Shown: positions 35,969 through 45,190 of the stretch, piece after piece
How positions within the stretch are numbered: position 1 is the stretch's first letter
Layout of the letters: each line of letters opens with the position of its first letter
DNA from: Xenococcus sp. MO_188.B8
GTDB lineage: Bacteria; Cyanobacteriota; Cyanobacteriia; Cyanobacteriales; Xenococcaceae
NCBI GenBank assembly: GCA_030065615.1
Contig: JASJDR010000027.1
Span: 1 to 47,881, forward strand
Reading direction: 5' to 3'
DNA: 47,881 nucleotides
Position numbers and translations under genes: made by a program
Notes under the pieces: model-generated
The model's database searches: none
The model's input: the letters and a program-made list of their open reading frames with translations, nothing else
Told to the model about the DNA's origin: nothing

Positions 35969-37243
35969 TTAAGAAGGTTTGACCACAGCAATATAAGGAT
36001 TGACAAGATACTTATTGGCTACAGATTTAGCTTGTTGAGCGGTAACTTTAGCTATAGCTTCTTGAAATTGGCGATCAAAATCAATTCCTAAACCTAAACT
36101 TTCATACCAACCGTAAATCTGAGCGATTTCACTATTAGTTTGCTTGCCCAAAGCATATTGACCTAAAAGTTTGTTTTTAGCTCCTTGCAATTCAGATTCG
36201 CTAAGTGAGATTTGAGTCAGACGTTCGATTTCTTCTTGTAAAAGCGCGATCGCAATTTCGGTGTTTTCGGGCGCTGTCCCCATATAAGTAACAAAAAAAG
36301 CAGGTTCTAAACGAGTTGGAAAAAATGCCGAGACATCATAGGCTAAGCCCCGTTTTTCTCGCAATTCAACGAATAAACGACTCGAAAGACCATTGCCTAA
36401 ATAGGTACTCAACAGTTTCAATACAGGATAATCGGGACTATTTACTGCTGCTCCGAGATAGCCCAGCATGATAATAGACTGCTGAGTTTCCTGTTGGATT
36501 AACGCTTCCGAAGGTTCAGTATTAATCGCTAGGGGAAGATCTAGGTCAATCTTGGTTGAGGAAATTTGCCAATCGCCAAATACTTCCTCGACTAAACGAA
36601 CAGTTTCTTCTTTGTTGATACGACCAGAAATACTAATCGTTAGGTTATCAGGACGCAAATAGGTCTGATGATATTCTTGGAGAGTTGCTCGATCTAATTG
36701 GCCAACTGCATCTTCTGTTCCCAGTACCGAAACTCCATAGGGATGTTCTCCATAGATATTATGTCGCAGGGCATCGAAAGCCACATTAAAAGGTTGTTCT
36801 TTCTGAGAACGGATATTTTGTAAAGTTAATTTTCGCTCCAGTTCCACTTCTTCTGCGGGAAAGCTAGGAAAACGAATAATTTCAGCAAGTAATTTTAGGA
36901 TAGGAGCAAAATCTCGCGATACTGCTTTAAAACTAAATAAAAAATAATCTGTTCCCGCATCTGCGCCTAGACTAGCACCTATCGATTCTACTTGTTCGGC
37001 AATTTCTAAAGCAGATAAGTTACGAGTTCCTTTCGTTATTACTGACGCGACAAGGTTAGAGATTCCTGCTCGCTCGCGGTTTTCCATAATAGAACCAGCA
37101 TGGTTAAAAAAGAATCGACCCGCAACTAAATCCGCAGCCTGATTTTCTACAATCAGGAGGGTGATCCCATTAGAGAGATGAATACGGTGAATATTTTGCT
37201 GAGGAGAATGGGTTTTCAGAGACATTAAAAGATTTCTCAACAA
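35969..37243 (-). CDS. M16 family peptidase-like subunit lacking the HxxEH motif
   Basis: The 424-residue protein has the M16 fold but no zinc motif: where active members have HxxEH the sequence reads AGISNLVASVITKGT. The second half contains the typical TYLGNGLSSRLFVELREKRGLAYDV motif that binds substrate in heterodimeric M16B enzymes, and YLVNPYIAVVKP at the end. It is the non-catalytic partner of the next gene; in such pairs the R and Y of the RGLAYDV region complete the active site. The start overlaps the upstream gene by 7 bases; a Met six codons in (MSLKTHSP) is another possible start. It is transcribed with its active partner. Confidence 0.9.
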   Translation of the reverse strand: MLRNLLMSLKTHSPQQNIHRIHLSNGITLLIVENQAADLVAGRFFFNHAGSIMENRERAGISNLVASVITKGTRNLSALEIAEQVESIGASLGADAGTDYFLFSFKAVSRDFAPILKLLAEIIRFPSFPAEEVELERKLTLQNIRSQKEQPFNVAFDALRHNIYGEHPYGVSVLGTEDAVGQLDRATLQEYHQTYLRPDNLTISISGRINKEETVRLVEEVFGDWQISSTKIDLDLPLAINTEPSEALIQQETQQSIIMLGYLGAAVNSPDYPVLKLLSTYLGNGLSSRLFVELREKRGLAYDVSAFFPTRLEPAFFVTYMGTAPENTEIAIALLQEEIERLTQISLSESELQGAKNKLLGQYALGKQTNSEIAQIYGWYESLGLGIDFDRQFQEAIAKVTAQQAKSVANKYLVNPYIAVVKPS

Positions 37244-38511
37244 GGTTTTAATATTACACTAGCATAGCGTTCTGGTGACAAGTACATGTTGGCAATTTGT
37301 TGTAATTCGACCGCTGTTATCTGCTTAATAATTTCGGGGTAAGATAAACATTGATCTACTGTCGCGAGGGTATTGTAATAACCGTAGATTCCCGCTAATT
37401 GTCCTGGGGTTTCTGTCGAAAATATATAATCGTTGAGCAGCAAACGTTTAATTCGGTCGAGTTCCAGCTCAAAAATCGGCTCATTGGCTAATTGCCAAAT
37501 GCGATCGCAGATGATCTTTTCTGTAATCTCTAAATATTGGGGCTCTAACCAAGCAGTGATAGTCAATAAACTCGAATCTTTTTGCAAAGAAAACTGACTA
37601 CAAATATCTAACACGATTTGTTTTTCTTCCCGCAATTCTTGCACTAAACGGGAGCAACGCCCACCGGCAAGCATTACCGAGAGCATATCCAAACCCACAC
37701 CAACTTCGAGATCTTTGATTCCAGGCCCAATCCAGCCCATTAATAAACGAGCCTGTTCAATTCGGGGTAACTGCAATTGGTGACGACGCACCTCGATTAA
37801 TGGCGGTTCTGCTTCAATCGGTGAGGGAGGACATTCAGAACGGATACTAAATTGAGAAAAAGCCTGATTCGCCAGGGATAATGCAGATTCTGCTTCAATT
37901 CCTCCCACCAAAACTAGGGTCATATTTTCCGGTTGATAGTGGGTGCGATGGAAACAGCGCATTAAGTCTGGAGTATGCTGCATCAGGAGATCTACTTCTC
38001 CTAAAATAGGTCTTTTATAGACATGATTTTGGTAGAGAGTCTGGCATAAAGTTTGAAAACCCAACCAATCAGGATCATCGTAACTAGAGCGAATTTCTTC
38101 TAAAACAACGTCTCGTTCGCGGATGAATTCTTCACCAGGAATACTGGCATGGAGCAGGATATTAGCTAAATAGGGTAAGGTTTCTTCGATATGGCTGTTA
38201 GCTGTAGTTAAATAAAAATGGGCGTAATCATGACTAGTGGCAGCATTCGCAACTCCCCCTGTATTTTCAATCACCCAGTCAAATTCTCCGACAGCCACTT
38301 GAGGAGAACCTTTAAAAATCATATGCTCTAGAAAATGGGCTATTCCCGACCAAGAATCTGGCTCGGCACTCGCCCCCGCTTGAACCCAAACATCTGCTAC
38401 TACCACTGGAGTTACGGGCAAATGTTGATGAATTAGGGTTAATCCATTGTCTAAAGTGAATATTTGGGCAGGTAGTTCCGCAGATTCAAGGGGTGGCAAT
38501 AGTTGGACCAT
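37237..38511 (-). CDS. Zinc-dependent M16 peptidase (active subunit)
   Basis: The 424-residue protein has the inverted zinc motif HFLEH in AHFLEHMIFKGSP (around residue 60), and the downstream Glu ligand in RDVVLEEIRSSYDDPD about 70 residues on. Other family marks are YQPENMTLVLVGGIEAESA and LAGGRCSRLVQELREEKQIV. M16 enzymes degrade small peptides; in cyanobacteria the pair with an HxxEH-less partner is common. It is the first gene of a two-gene operon; the start MVQLLPPLES is the only upstream Met. The partner gene overlaps its last seven bases. Confidence 0.93.
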   Translation of the reverse strand: MVQLLPPLESAELPAQIFTLDNGLTLIHQHLPVTPVVVADVWVQAGASAEPDSWSGIAHFLEHMIFKGSPQVAVGEFDWVIENTGGVANAATSHDYAHFYLTTANSHIEETLPYLANILLHASIPGEEFIRERDVVLEEIRSSYDDPDWLGFQTLCQTLYQNHVYKRPILGEVDLLMQHTPDLMRCFHRTHYQPENMTLVLVGGIEAESALSLANQAFSQFSIRSECPPSPIEAEPPLIEVRRHQLQLPRIEQARLLMGWIGPGIKDLEVGVGLDMLSVMLAGGRCSRLVQELREEKQIVLDICSQFSLQKDSSLLTITAWLEPQYLEITEKIICDRIWQLANEPIFELELDRIKRLLLNDYIFSTETPGQLAGIYGYYNTLATVDQCLSYPEIIKQITAVELQQIANMYLSPERYASVILKPC

Positions 38512-38713
38512 TAATTAAATGACATATATTTTTGTAATATTAGACTATGGTAGCGCTGACCTATCACCCCAACTTGTCAATTTTGCTACAAAATTTCATC
38601 TAAATATAAGGTTACATTTTTTATATCGCTAAAAATAGGTCTTAAAAATCGATACTTAACGCCTAGAGGTTTGATGTGAATTAGTTTTTTTAATATTAAA
38701 ATCCGTATGTATA

Positions 38714-40204
38714 CTAATTCAGACGCGCAATTAAATGCTCTCCAACTCTTAAGGCATTGGCAATAATGGTCAGAGCAGGGCTGACAGCTGCACTAGAAGG
38801 GAAAAAACTGCTATCTACTACATAAAGATTATTAAGATCATGAGTGCGACAATTAATATCAAGTACTGACGAGTTGGGATCTGAGCCAAAACGACAAGTA
38901 CCACATTGATGGGCTACTACAGAAATAGGTGCACTGCCATAGGGATGAATACCACGAGACTGTTTATCTGTAGCTTTGAGAACTTCTTGCCAACGATATA
39001 AAAGGCGATCGTGAGCTTCTAAGTTATTGGGATTATAGTTCAAATGTAGTTTGGTATCTTTGACAGTGACACGATTATTTAAATCAGGTAGGTCTTCCGT
39101 TTGCAACCACCATCCCAAGGAACGTTTTGCCAACTGCTTTAAACCAAATCCTGGCATTAATTTAGCCGCAACCGATAAAAGAGGTGGAGACTCGGAAAAA
39201 ATCACGTCTTGTAAAATGCCCCCTGAATCTTGGATATGTCCCATGGGATAGGAGAAATCTTGGTCGCCCCAATAAAAATCATTGATGTAAATACTACGTT
39301 GAAACAATCCAGAATTAGGCTGGGGGGATTGCTGTAAAATTACTGTCATCAGTTGCTTCATGAAATTACGTCCCACTAAATCGGAACTATTTCCTAATCC
39401 CTGGGGATGTTTTTCGTTGGCAGAACGCAATAATAAGGCGGCAGAATTAATTGCTCCACAAGCCAGAACGACAATATGACCTATAAATAGGTAGGATTGA
39501 CCTTTAATCATTGCTTCAACGGCTTTTACTTCCGTTCCCGAAGGATTAGTATGTAAAGCTACAACTTTAGCCGATGTCTTGAGAGTAACATCATGACCAG
39601 CTCGGATTGCGGGACTGACTCCTGTATCTTCTGAATCAGTTCGTCCTTCATCCCCAATACCGATCGCTAAATAGTTAGGATGGAGTCCATATTTAACTAG
39701 GCGATCGCTAATTTCTTGGATTTGAGGGATACGCTCCACTGGAGGCAAAGGATAGTCTTCGCTTCTTGGGGGTTCTGTAGGATCGTCACCTACCTTACCG
39801 TGAGCACGATAGAGCTTTTCCGCTTCTGTGTAATAGGGTTCAAAGTCTTGATACTTTAAAGGCCATTCTGGAGAAATACCGTCTTGATGTTCGATTTGCT
39901 CAAAATCTCTTTCCCGCAAACGCATTAATGCCCCACTATAGATTTTGGTGTTACCACCAACGCAGTAAAAGCTTTGAGGATTAAAGGGTTCTTCAGCATT
40001 GTCATACCATTTTTCAGGAGCATGATAATCTTCTTTTTTAAAAACCTCTACTTCTACTAGCTCTGAACTTTCTTTCTCGGTAAACTTTCCTTGTTCGAGT
40101 ACGAGGATTTTTTTGCCCGCCTCTGCTAGTTTGCGGGTTAATGTCCCGCCCCCCGCACCAGTACCCACAATAATTACATCGTAAATTTGGTCGTCAATAA
40201 TCAT
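38714..40204 (-). CDS. GMC-family FAD-dependent oxidoreductase
   Basis: The 496-residue protein starts with a Rossmann FAD-binding motif VIIVGTGAGGGTLTRKLAE, then KKILVLEQG. The conserved GMC parts GNTKIYSGALMRLRERDFE, GAINSAALLLRSA and the C-terminal HQCGTCRFGSDPNSSVLD and VVDSSFFPSSAAVSPALTI are present. The His of the last H-x-x-x-T motif region is in place. GMC enzymes oxidise sugars, alcohols or sterols; the substrate here is unknown. There is no signal peptide. It is 25 bases downstream of xisI and in the same orientation as the oxidase genes. Confidence 0.9.
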   Translation of the reverse strand: MIIDDQIYDVIIVGTGAGGGTLTRKLAEAGKKILVLEQGKFTEKESSELVEVEVFKKEDYHAPEKWYDNAEEPFNPQSFYCVGGNTKIYSGALMRLRERDFEQIEHQDGISPEWPLKYQDFEPYYTEAEKLYRAHGKVGDDPTEPPRSEDYPLPPVERIPQIQEISDRLVKYGLHPNYLAIGIGDEGRTDSEDTGVSPAIRAGHDVTLKTSAKVVALHTNPSGTEVKAVEAMIKGQSYLFIGHIVVLACGAINSAALLLRSANEKHPQGLGNSSDLVGRNFMKQLMTVILQQSPQPNSGLFQRSIYINDFYWGDQDFSYPMGHIQDSGGILQDVIFSESPPLLSVAAKLMPGFGLKQLAKRSLGWWLQTEDLPDLNNRVTVKDTKLHLNYNPNNLEAHDRLLYRWQEVLKATDKQSRGIHPYGSAPISVVAHQCGTCRFGSDPNSSVLDINCRTHDLNNLYVVDSSFFPSSAAVSPALTIIANALRVGEHLIARLN

Positions 40205-40229
40205 GATTTTATTTGTCCTTTGTTATTGG

Positions 40230-40559
40230 TCATTGGTTATTAGCCATAATTGATGCTATTTTTGCTCGAACACTAGGAGAGCGAAAGCCTAAGACAATAT
40301 CTTTTGCCGCGATGCCTCGTTCAATTAATTCGCGATCGACATATATTTCAGTGCTATTATTTTGAATCCATACTTGGCGATCAATGAGGTCTAATTGCAT
40401 GGCACAACCATAAATCCGATATTCATTACGCCAAGCAACATGCATTACCAAATAGCGATCGCGCTTTTCATCAAAAATCAATTGTGCTTCAGGATCTCCC
40501 TCAGCAAAATCCTGAAGAAACTGACAAATAATCTGACGGTAGTTATTTACTTTATTCAT
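40230..40559 (-). CDS. xisI: XisI family protein (fdxN element excision-controlling factor type)
   Basis: The 109-residue protein matches the XisI family: YRQIICQFLQDFAEG at the start, then RDRYLVMHVAWRNEYRIYGC, IDRQVWIQNNSTEIYVDRELIERGI, and DIVLGFRSPSVR. In Anabaena XisI was named for its effect on the fdxN excision element, with XisH and XisF. XisH is usually just upstream of xisI; here the upstream gene (three bases away) is a KAP-type P-loop NTPase. Many cyanobacteria carry dozens of xisH/xisI pairs with unknown, possibly toxin-antitoxin-like, roles. Confidence 0.92.
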   Translation of the reverse strand: MNKVNNYRQIICQFLQDFAEGDPEAQLIFDEKRDRYLVMHVAWRNEYRIYGCAMQLDLIDRQVWIQNNSTEIYVDRELIERGIAAKDIVLGFRSPSVRAKIASIMANNQ

Positions 40560-40562
40560 TAC

Positions 40563-42542
40563 TTAGATAACCTCTTGATCAGTTGATAACAGTTCAAGTC
40601 TTACAATTGCTTGATTCAATTCTTCGTTTAAAATTTGTAATTTATATCCACTAAGTTTTCCTTTACTTCTATCAGCTTTATCTAGCAATAAATTTTGAGT
40701 ATTTTTCAGCCAATCTAATTCTTCAATTAATTTTTTATTAATGTTTGTAAATCTATAACGTTTTCGTAATCCAGACAAACATTTTTTTTGATTCCCAAAA
40801 CTCATTGATAGCAATTTTTCCATAAAATCATTTATTTCTATATACTTAAAAATAGGAATTTCCGAATATACTTGATATGAATTATCGATTTTACCAGGAA
40901 AGTCATTAAGACAAATCATTCTATAAAATTGCAGTAAGTCATTTTGCATTATCTCAAGCAATTCGATTCCTAGTTCTGGGTAACTTTTTTCTATGGCTGA
41001 TTGTCTAGTTGTTATAGTATAAGAGCAAAATTCTCGAAATTCTATTAATTCTTTTCCTATAAATCCAAGTCCTTTGTAACCATTCATGTCTTCAATTAAA
41101 TGTGGAATAGTATGGGAACCTGGATTTAAGTCTAGCTTCTTAGCAGCTATTAAATCATCAATATAAAGCTTGGACTCTTTTAGTAAATCTTGTTTATTTT
41201 TAGAAAACAACCCGATATTCGATAGGTATAGAAAAAGCCCCGTAATATGTTTAATAACCCCTATATCTTTAAATTCTCTATTAGTATATTGTAATTCTAC
41301 TTCCTTCAATAAATTATCAAACTCTTGATCACTTAAATCTAAAAAATGGCATAATCTCATCCACTTAGGCATATCTTCGTCTTGAAAATATTTGCTGTTT
41401 AAAGTCGATTCCTCTAGCTCAAGACTGTTAATTATTCCTTTATCAAAGAATGTTTGCCACCATAAAAGATTAGGCAAAGGCTGGTATATTAGAAAATTCA
41501 AAAAGCCTTCATTGTATCTATCAAACATTTTTTGTAAATTATTTGGTTCTTGAGTATCTATATTTAAGGAATGACTAGAAATTTCTGATTGCATTCCTGC
41601 TGTTTCATCAAAATTAGCTTGCTTAGTTAACTTAGATACATACTCATTTTCCAAGTTACTAATCTCTTGAGGAAGCATTGTCCCGCGTTTGATTTCAATA
41701 GAAAAAGCGATCAGTATTTGTAAGATTTCTTGTGGCAATTCTGACTTATTTCTTGCTTTCTCTGGTAATTCTTGAAAAATCCTTTCAAAGTCCAAAATAA
41801 TTTGTTTTAAACATCTCAAGTTTGTATATTCAGCTTTTTCATATAATTCTTCTATTAATTTGATATTGTCAGATAGAAAATTTTCTATCTCTTGATTATT
41901 GGTTTCTTCAATAAAGTCTTTTAATGCTCCATCAAGATCAAAACAAACATCAAAAGTTTTACCAATTAATTTTTCTTTAATATCTTTGTACTTATCATCT
42001 TTTAAAAGTTTTTCTTCATTAGCTACGAGAATTACTTTTAATCCTTGATGTTCTACAAAATAGTTTATATATCCTAAAAGATTGCCAATATCTATCTGAC
42101 AGCGTTCTAAGTCATCAAAAATCAAAATACTTTTGTCAGTATTTTTAAGATAATCAGGAAGGTTAATTTCTGGAATTGCTACGGTTACAGAGCCGTCATC
42201 ATTTTTATCCCCATCTAAGTCAATTTTCAGTGTACCTTTTAGCAATCCTTTGAGGATTTTGCCTGTTATTGCCATTCCTTTAGAAGACAGTACAGGATGT
42301 AACTGCTGAAAAAAAGCATCTTCGATATCAGAAAAACTAGTCATTCCATATAGACTGACATATAAAGATTTTTTTTGTTCCTGTTTGAGTTTTTCGAGAT
42401 ACTTATTAATGAACCAGGTTTTACCACATCCCCATTCACCCTTGAGCAATACAGCAAATCCAGGTGAATGAGATAAGCCACAGTAATAATCTAAATAATC
42501 TTCAATGTGACTATTAACTGATCGAGTTTCATTGCCAGACAT
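40563..42542 (-). CDS. KAP-type P-loop NTPase
   Basis: The 659-residue protein has Walker A GEWGCGKT at 35-42, after SHSPGFAVLLK, and Walker B ILIFDDLERC near 139-148, followed by VILVANEEKLL (sensor 1), which is the KAP/STAND-type layout. No transmembrane helices are evident, unlike many KAP proteins. Residues about 340-659 form a helical region without recognisable family. KAP NTPases occur in bacterial defence and in membrane-linked signalling. The AT-rich base composition contrasts with the adjacent oxidase genes, suggesting acquisition. Its start overlaps the end of ctaE by 14 bases; xisI follows after three bases. Confidence 0.85.
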   Translation of the reverse strand: MSGNETRSVNSHIEDYLDYYCGLSHSPGFAVLLKGEWGCGKTWFINKYLEKLKQEQKKSLYVSLYGMTSFSDIEDAFFQQLHPVLSSKGMAITGKILKGLLKGTLKIDLDGDKNDDGSVTVAIPEINLPDYLKNTDKSILIFDDLERCQIDIGNLLGYINYFVEHQGLKVILVANEEKLLKDDKYKDIKEKLIGKTFDVCFDLDGALKDFIEETNNQEIENFLSDNIKLIEELYEKAEYTNLRCLKQIILDFERIFQELPEKARNKSELPQEILQILIAFSIEIKRGTMLPQEISNLENEYVSKLTKQANFDETAGMQSEISSHSLNIDTQEPNNLQKMFDRYNEGFLNFLIYQPLPNLLWWQTFFDKGIINSLELEESTLNSKYFQDEDMPKWMRLCHFLDLSDQEFDNLLKEVELQYTNREFKDIGVIKHITGLFLYLSNIGLFSKNKQDLLKESKLYIDDLIAAKKLDLNPGSHTIPHLIEDMNGYKGLGFIGKELIEFREFCSYTITTRQSAIEKSYPELGIELLEIMQNDLLQFYRMICLNDFPGKIDNSYQVYSEIPIFKYIEINDFMEKLLSMSFGNQKKCLSGLRKRYRFTNINKKLIEELDWLKNTQNLLLDKADRSKGKLSGYKLQILNEELNQAIVRLELLSTDQEVI

Positions 42543-43143
42543 AGATCAAAATAAACAAAATAATCCAAATAACATCAACAAAATGCCAAAAAATTGAGGT
42601 CGCCTCAACCCCATATTCTCCTCCTTCATAATTACCAGGAAAAAAGGAACGAATCAGCATAATAGTTTGCAATAATACCCCTGTTAAAACATGTAAGCCA
42701 TGAAAACCAGTGAGCAGATAAAAAGTGCCTCCGAAAACCCCAGAGGTAAAACCAAACTCCAAACTTTGCCATTCCATAGCTTGTCCATAGAGGAAATAAC
42801 TCCCCATTGCCATAGTTAGTAGCCAAAAGAAACGAAAACCCCAGAGATTCTCGCGATGCAAAAATTTTTCCGCGATATAAATTACAAAACTACTCGAAAC
42901 TAAAACTACCGTATTGATGGCAGGATCTCTGATTTCTAATCCTTCTATCCCAACGGGTAGCCAGTCGGGGACAGTTGTTTTATAGAGAATATAGCCAGCA
43001 AAAAAGCTAAGAAAAATAACACTTTCTGAAAGCAAAAAGATAATAAAGCCGAACATCCTATTGTCAGCTTCTTCATGTTCGACTGCCGCACTGCCAGCAG
43101 AATCTAATTCCATTTGCTCTAAAGTAGGTTCTAAAGTAGTCAT
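42529..43143 (-). CDS. ctaE: Cytochrome c/quinol oxidase subunit III
   Basis: The 204-residue protein is a five-helix subunit III with RMFGFIIFLLSESVIFLSFF, VSSSFVIYIAEKFLHRENL, FLLTMAMGSYFLYGQAMEW, GGTFYLLTGFHGLHVLTGV and FWHFVDVIWIILFILIY. The FHGLHV motif near residue 150 and the WHFVDVIWI near the C-terminus are hallmarks. It is the third structural gene of the oxidase operon, downstream of ctaD after a repeat-filled gap. Its last four codons overlap the start of the KAP NTPase. Confidence 0.95.
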   Translation of the reverse strand: MTTLEPTLEQMELDSAGSAAVEHEEADNRMFGFIIFLLSESVIFLSFFAGYILYKTTVPDWLPVGIEGLEIRDPAINTVVLVSSSFVIYIAEKFLHRENLWGFRFFWLLTMAMGSYFLYGQAMEWQSLEFGFTSGVFGGTFYLLTGFHGLHVLTGVLLQTIMLIRSFFPGNYEGGEYGVEATSIFWHFVDVIWIILFILIYVWQ

Positions 43144-43190
43144 AGATTTAATTATGTTTTTAGTGATTTTTTGTTTTATTATTTGTCTTT

Positions 43191-43360
43191 CGTCCTCTCT
43201 TGGTGCGCGTTCCCTCTCTTGGTCAGCATTCCCTTGCCCAGAACACGGAGCTGGGCTTGTCCAGATCGGTGCTCTGGATAAACGCCTCTCGGCGGCGCGG
43301 GGTCTGACCGCTTGCGTCTTACGCCGCCCTAAAGGATACCGCTTCGTCCTTTGTTCTTTG
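43191..43360. repeat. GC-rich mosaic repeat between ctaD and ctaE
   Basis: Contains TCTCTTGGTGCGCGTTCCCT at 43196-43215 (identical at 16340-16359), GCCCAGAACACGGAGCTGGGC, GATCGGTGCTCTGGATAAACG, GCCGCCCTAAAGGATACC and CTTCGTCC units. Parts overlap a plus-strand open frame that is not a gene. It separates ctaD from ctaE. Confidence 0.7.
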
Positions 43361-43370
43361 TCATTTGTCC

Positions 43371-43415
43371 TTCGTTTTTAATAACTAATAACCAACGACC
43401 AATGACCAATGACTA
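43371..43415 (-). repeat. Short tandem repeat (TTGGTCATTGGT type), 3' side of ctaD
   Basis: AATAACCAACGACCAATGACC then AATGACTAATTAAC is a run of the CCAATGAC(C/T) unit. The complementary orientation of the unit is present at 45079-45187, so the two arrays flank ctaD as inverted repeats. Confidence 0.75.
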
Positions 43416-43420
43416 ATTAA

Positions 43421-45073
43421 CTAACCCATATTTTCGGTCAATGGCTCTGATTTTCCATAACCATAGGGTTCTGCTACCACTATGGGAAGTTCTTCAAAAT
43501 TTTCTACATCAGGTGGAGAAGAGACTAGCCATTCCAACCCAATTGCTCGCCAAGGGTTATCTGGGGCTTTTTTCCCAGCAATCCAAGAAGCAAACATATT
43601 GAGTAGGAAAGGGATAGTAGACATACCTAAAATAAACCCACCAATACTTGCTATTACATTCCAAAAAGCAAATTCAGGGTCGTAGGAAGCTACTCGTCTA
43701 GGCATTCCCATTAAGCCTAAAGGATGCATCGGGAAGAAATTGAGGGTAGTACCCAGAAAGGTTAACCAAAAGTGCAATTTCCCAAGCCCTTCATAGTACA
43801 TTTTGCCTGTCATCTTCGGGAACCAGTGATAGATAGCAGCAAATATTCCAAAGACAATCGCGCCGTAGATCACGTAATGAAAATGTCCCACAACAAAGTA
43901 GGTATTATTAACATGAATATCAACGGGAACAGAGGAGAGCATGATGCCTGTAATCCCAGCAAAAACAAAATTAATTAGACCTCCCAAGGCAAACAACATC
44001 GGTGTATCGAGACGGAGTTTGCCATCCCAAATCGTAGCGACCCAAGCAAAAACTTTAATTCCTGTGGGAACTGAAATTAGCATGGTGGACAACATAAACA
44101 ACATCCGCATCCAATCAGGAGTACCACTGGCATACATATGATGTACCCAAACAACGGCACTTAATCCTGTAATAATTAGGGAAGAAACAGCGACTACTTT
44201 ATATCCAAATAGGGGCTTACGGGCATAGACAGGAAATACTTCCGAGAAAATGCCAAATACAGGCAAAATCATCACATAAACTGCGGGATGAGAGTAAAAC
44301 CAGAAAAAATGTTGAAATAAGACGGGATCACCACCCTGAGAGGGGTCGAAGAAGGTTGTCCCAAAGCTTAAATCACACAACAGCATAACTGCACCGGCAG
44401 TTAGAGCAGGGAGCCCAAATAGTTGAATGATTTGAGCTGCTAAAACTGTCCAAACAAAAGCTGGGGTTTTAAACCAACCCATTCCTGGACAACGCATTCG
44501 CACGATGGTGGTGACAATATTGACTGCTCCCATAATCGAGGAAACCCCAGAAATTGCCACTGCTAACAACCAAATAAATTCCCCATTAAGCAATTGTCCG
44601 CTAGGATTTTGGACACTAACAGGCGGATAGGACCACCAACCCGCTTGGGCTGGGCCACCAGGAACCAGGAAACTAAGAATAAATAAGATCCCAACTACGG
44701 GAATCATCCAGAATGCCACTGCGTTGAGACGGGGAAAAGCCATATCCCGCGCTCCAATCATTAGAGGCACTAGATAATTAGCAAATCCAACCAGAACAGG
44801 AAATGTCCAGCCAAACAGCATAATCGTGCCGTGCATAGTGAAAAGAGCATTATATACTGTGCGATCAACTAGGTCAGGTTCGGGGGTGATCAACTCTCCC
44901 CGCATAATCATGGCAAAAATACCAGCTAACAAAAAGAAGAAAAAGGCAGTAACAATGTACTGAATACCAATTACTTTATGGTCAGTGCTAAAGCTAAAGT
45001 AGCGCCGCCAGTTAGGAGGCATTTCGGGGATATCTACCCCAGTTGGTGATGGTTCTGATGTAAGTTGAGTCAT
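43421..45073 (-). CDS. ctaD: Cytochrome c/quinol oxidase subunit I (heme-copper, A2-type)
   Basis: The 550-residue membrane protein contains the twelve-helix catalytic subunit. Haem and copper ligands are seen: TMHGTIMLFGW (low-spin haem His), FWFYSHPAVYVMILP (the His-Tyr cross-link region), WVHHMYASG (CuB His pair) and HVNNTYFVVGHFHYV (haem ligand His pair). D-channel residues are in NYLVPLMIGARDMAFPRLN. The YSHP-AVY motif replaces the Glu of the A1-type HPEVY motif, the pattern of A2-type oxidases, as commonly seen in cyanobacteria. It is the second structural gene of the operon. Upstream and downstream are inverted short tandem repeat arrays. Confidence 0.95.
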   Translation of the reverse strand: MTQLTSEPSPTGVDIPEMPPNWRRYFSFSTDHKVIGIQYIVTAFFFFLLAGIFAMIMRGELITPEPDLVDRTVYNALFTMHGTIMLFGWTFPVLVGFANYLVPLMIGARDMAFPRLNAVAFWMIPVVGILFILSFLVPGGPAQAGWWSYPPVSVQNPSGQLLNGEFIWLLAVAISGVSSIMGAVNIVTTIVRMRCPGMGWFKTPAFVWTVLAAQIIQLFGLPALTAGAVMLLCDLSFGTTFFDPSQGGDPVLFQHFFWFYSHPAVYVMILPVFGIFSEVFPVYARKPLFGYKVVAVSSLIITGLSAVVWVHHMYASGTPDWMRMLFMLSTMLISVPTGIKVFAWVATIWDGKLRLDTPMLFALGGLINFVFAGITGIMLSSVPVDIHVNNTYFVVGHFHYVIYGAIVFGIFAAIYHWFPKMTGKMYYEGLGKLHFWLTFLGTTLNFFPMHPLGLMGMPRRVASYDPEFAFWNVIASIGGFILGMSTIPFLLNMFASWIAGKKAPDNPWRAIGLEWLVSSPPDVENFEELPIVVAEPYGYGKSEPLTENMG

Positions 45074-45078
45074 TTTTT

Positions 45079-45190
45079 TTAGTTATTGGTCGTTAGTCAT
45101 TGGTTATTGGTCATCGGTCATTGGTCATTGGTCGTTAGTCATTGGTTGTTGGTTACTGAGGACGAAAGACTAAGGACTAAGGACGAAGAA
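45079..45190 (+). repeat. Short tandem repeat array between ctaC and ctaD
   Basis: The units TTGGTCATTGGTCGTTAG and TCATTGGTTATTGGTCATCGG recur about eight times with small changes, then GGACTAAGGACGAAGAACTAA. It covers the expected ribosome-binding region of ctaD (minus strand). Same unit in inverted direction is at 43371-43415 and a shorter copy at 40211-40245. Confidence 0.8.

Noticed and set aside
43061..43381. 106-codon plus-strand frame across the mosaic repeat between ctaE and ctaD
   Set aside because: It runs through the antisense of ctaE and a GC-rich repeat; translation shows no domain.
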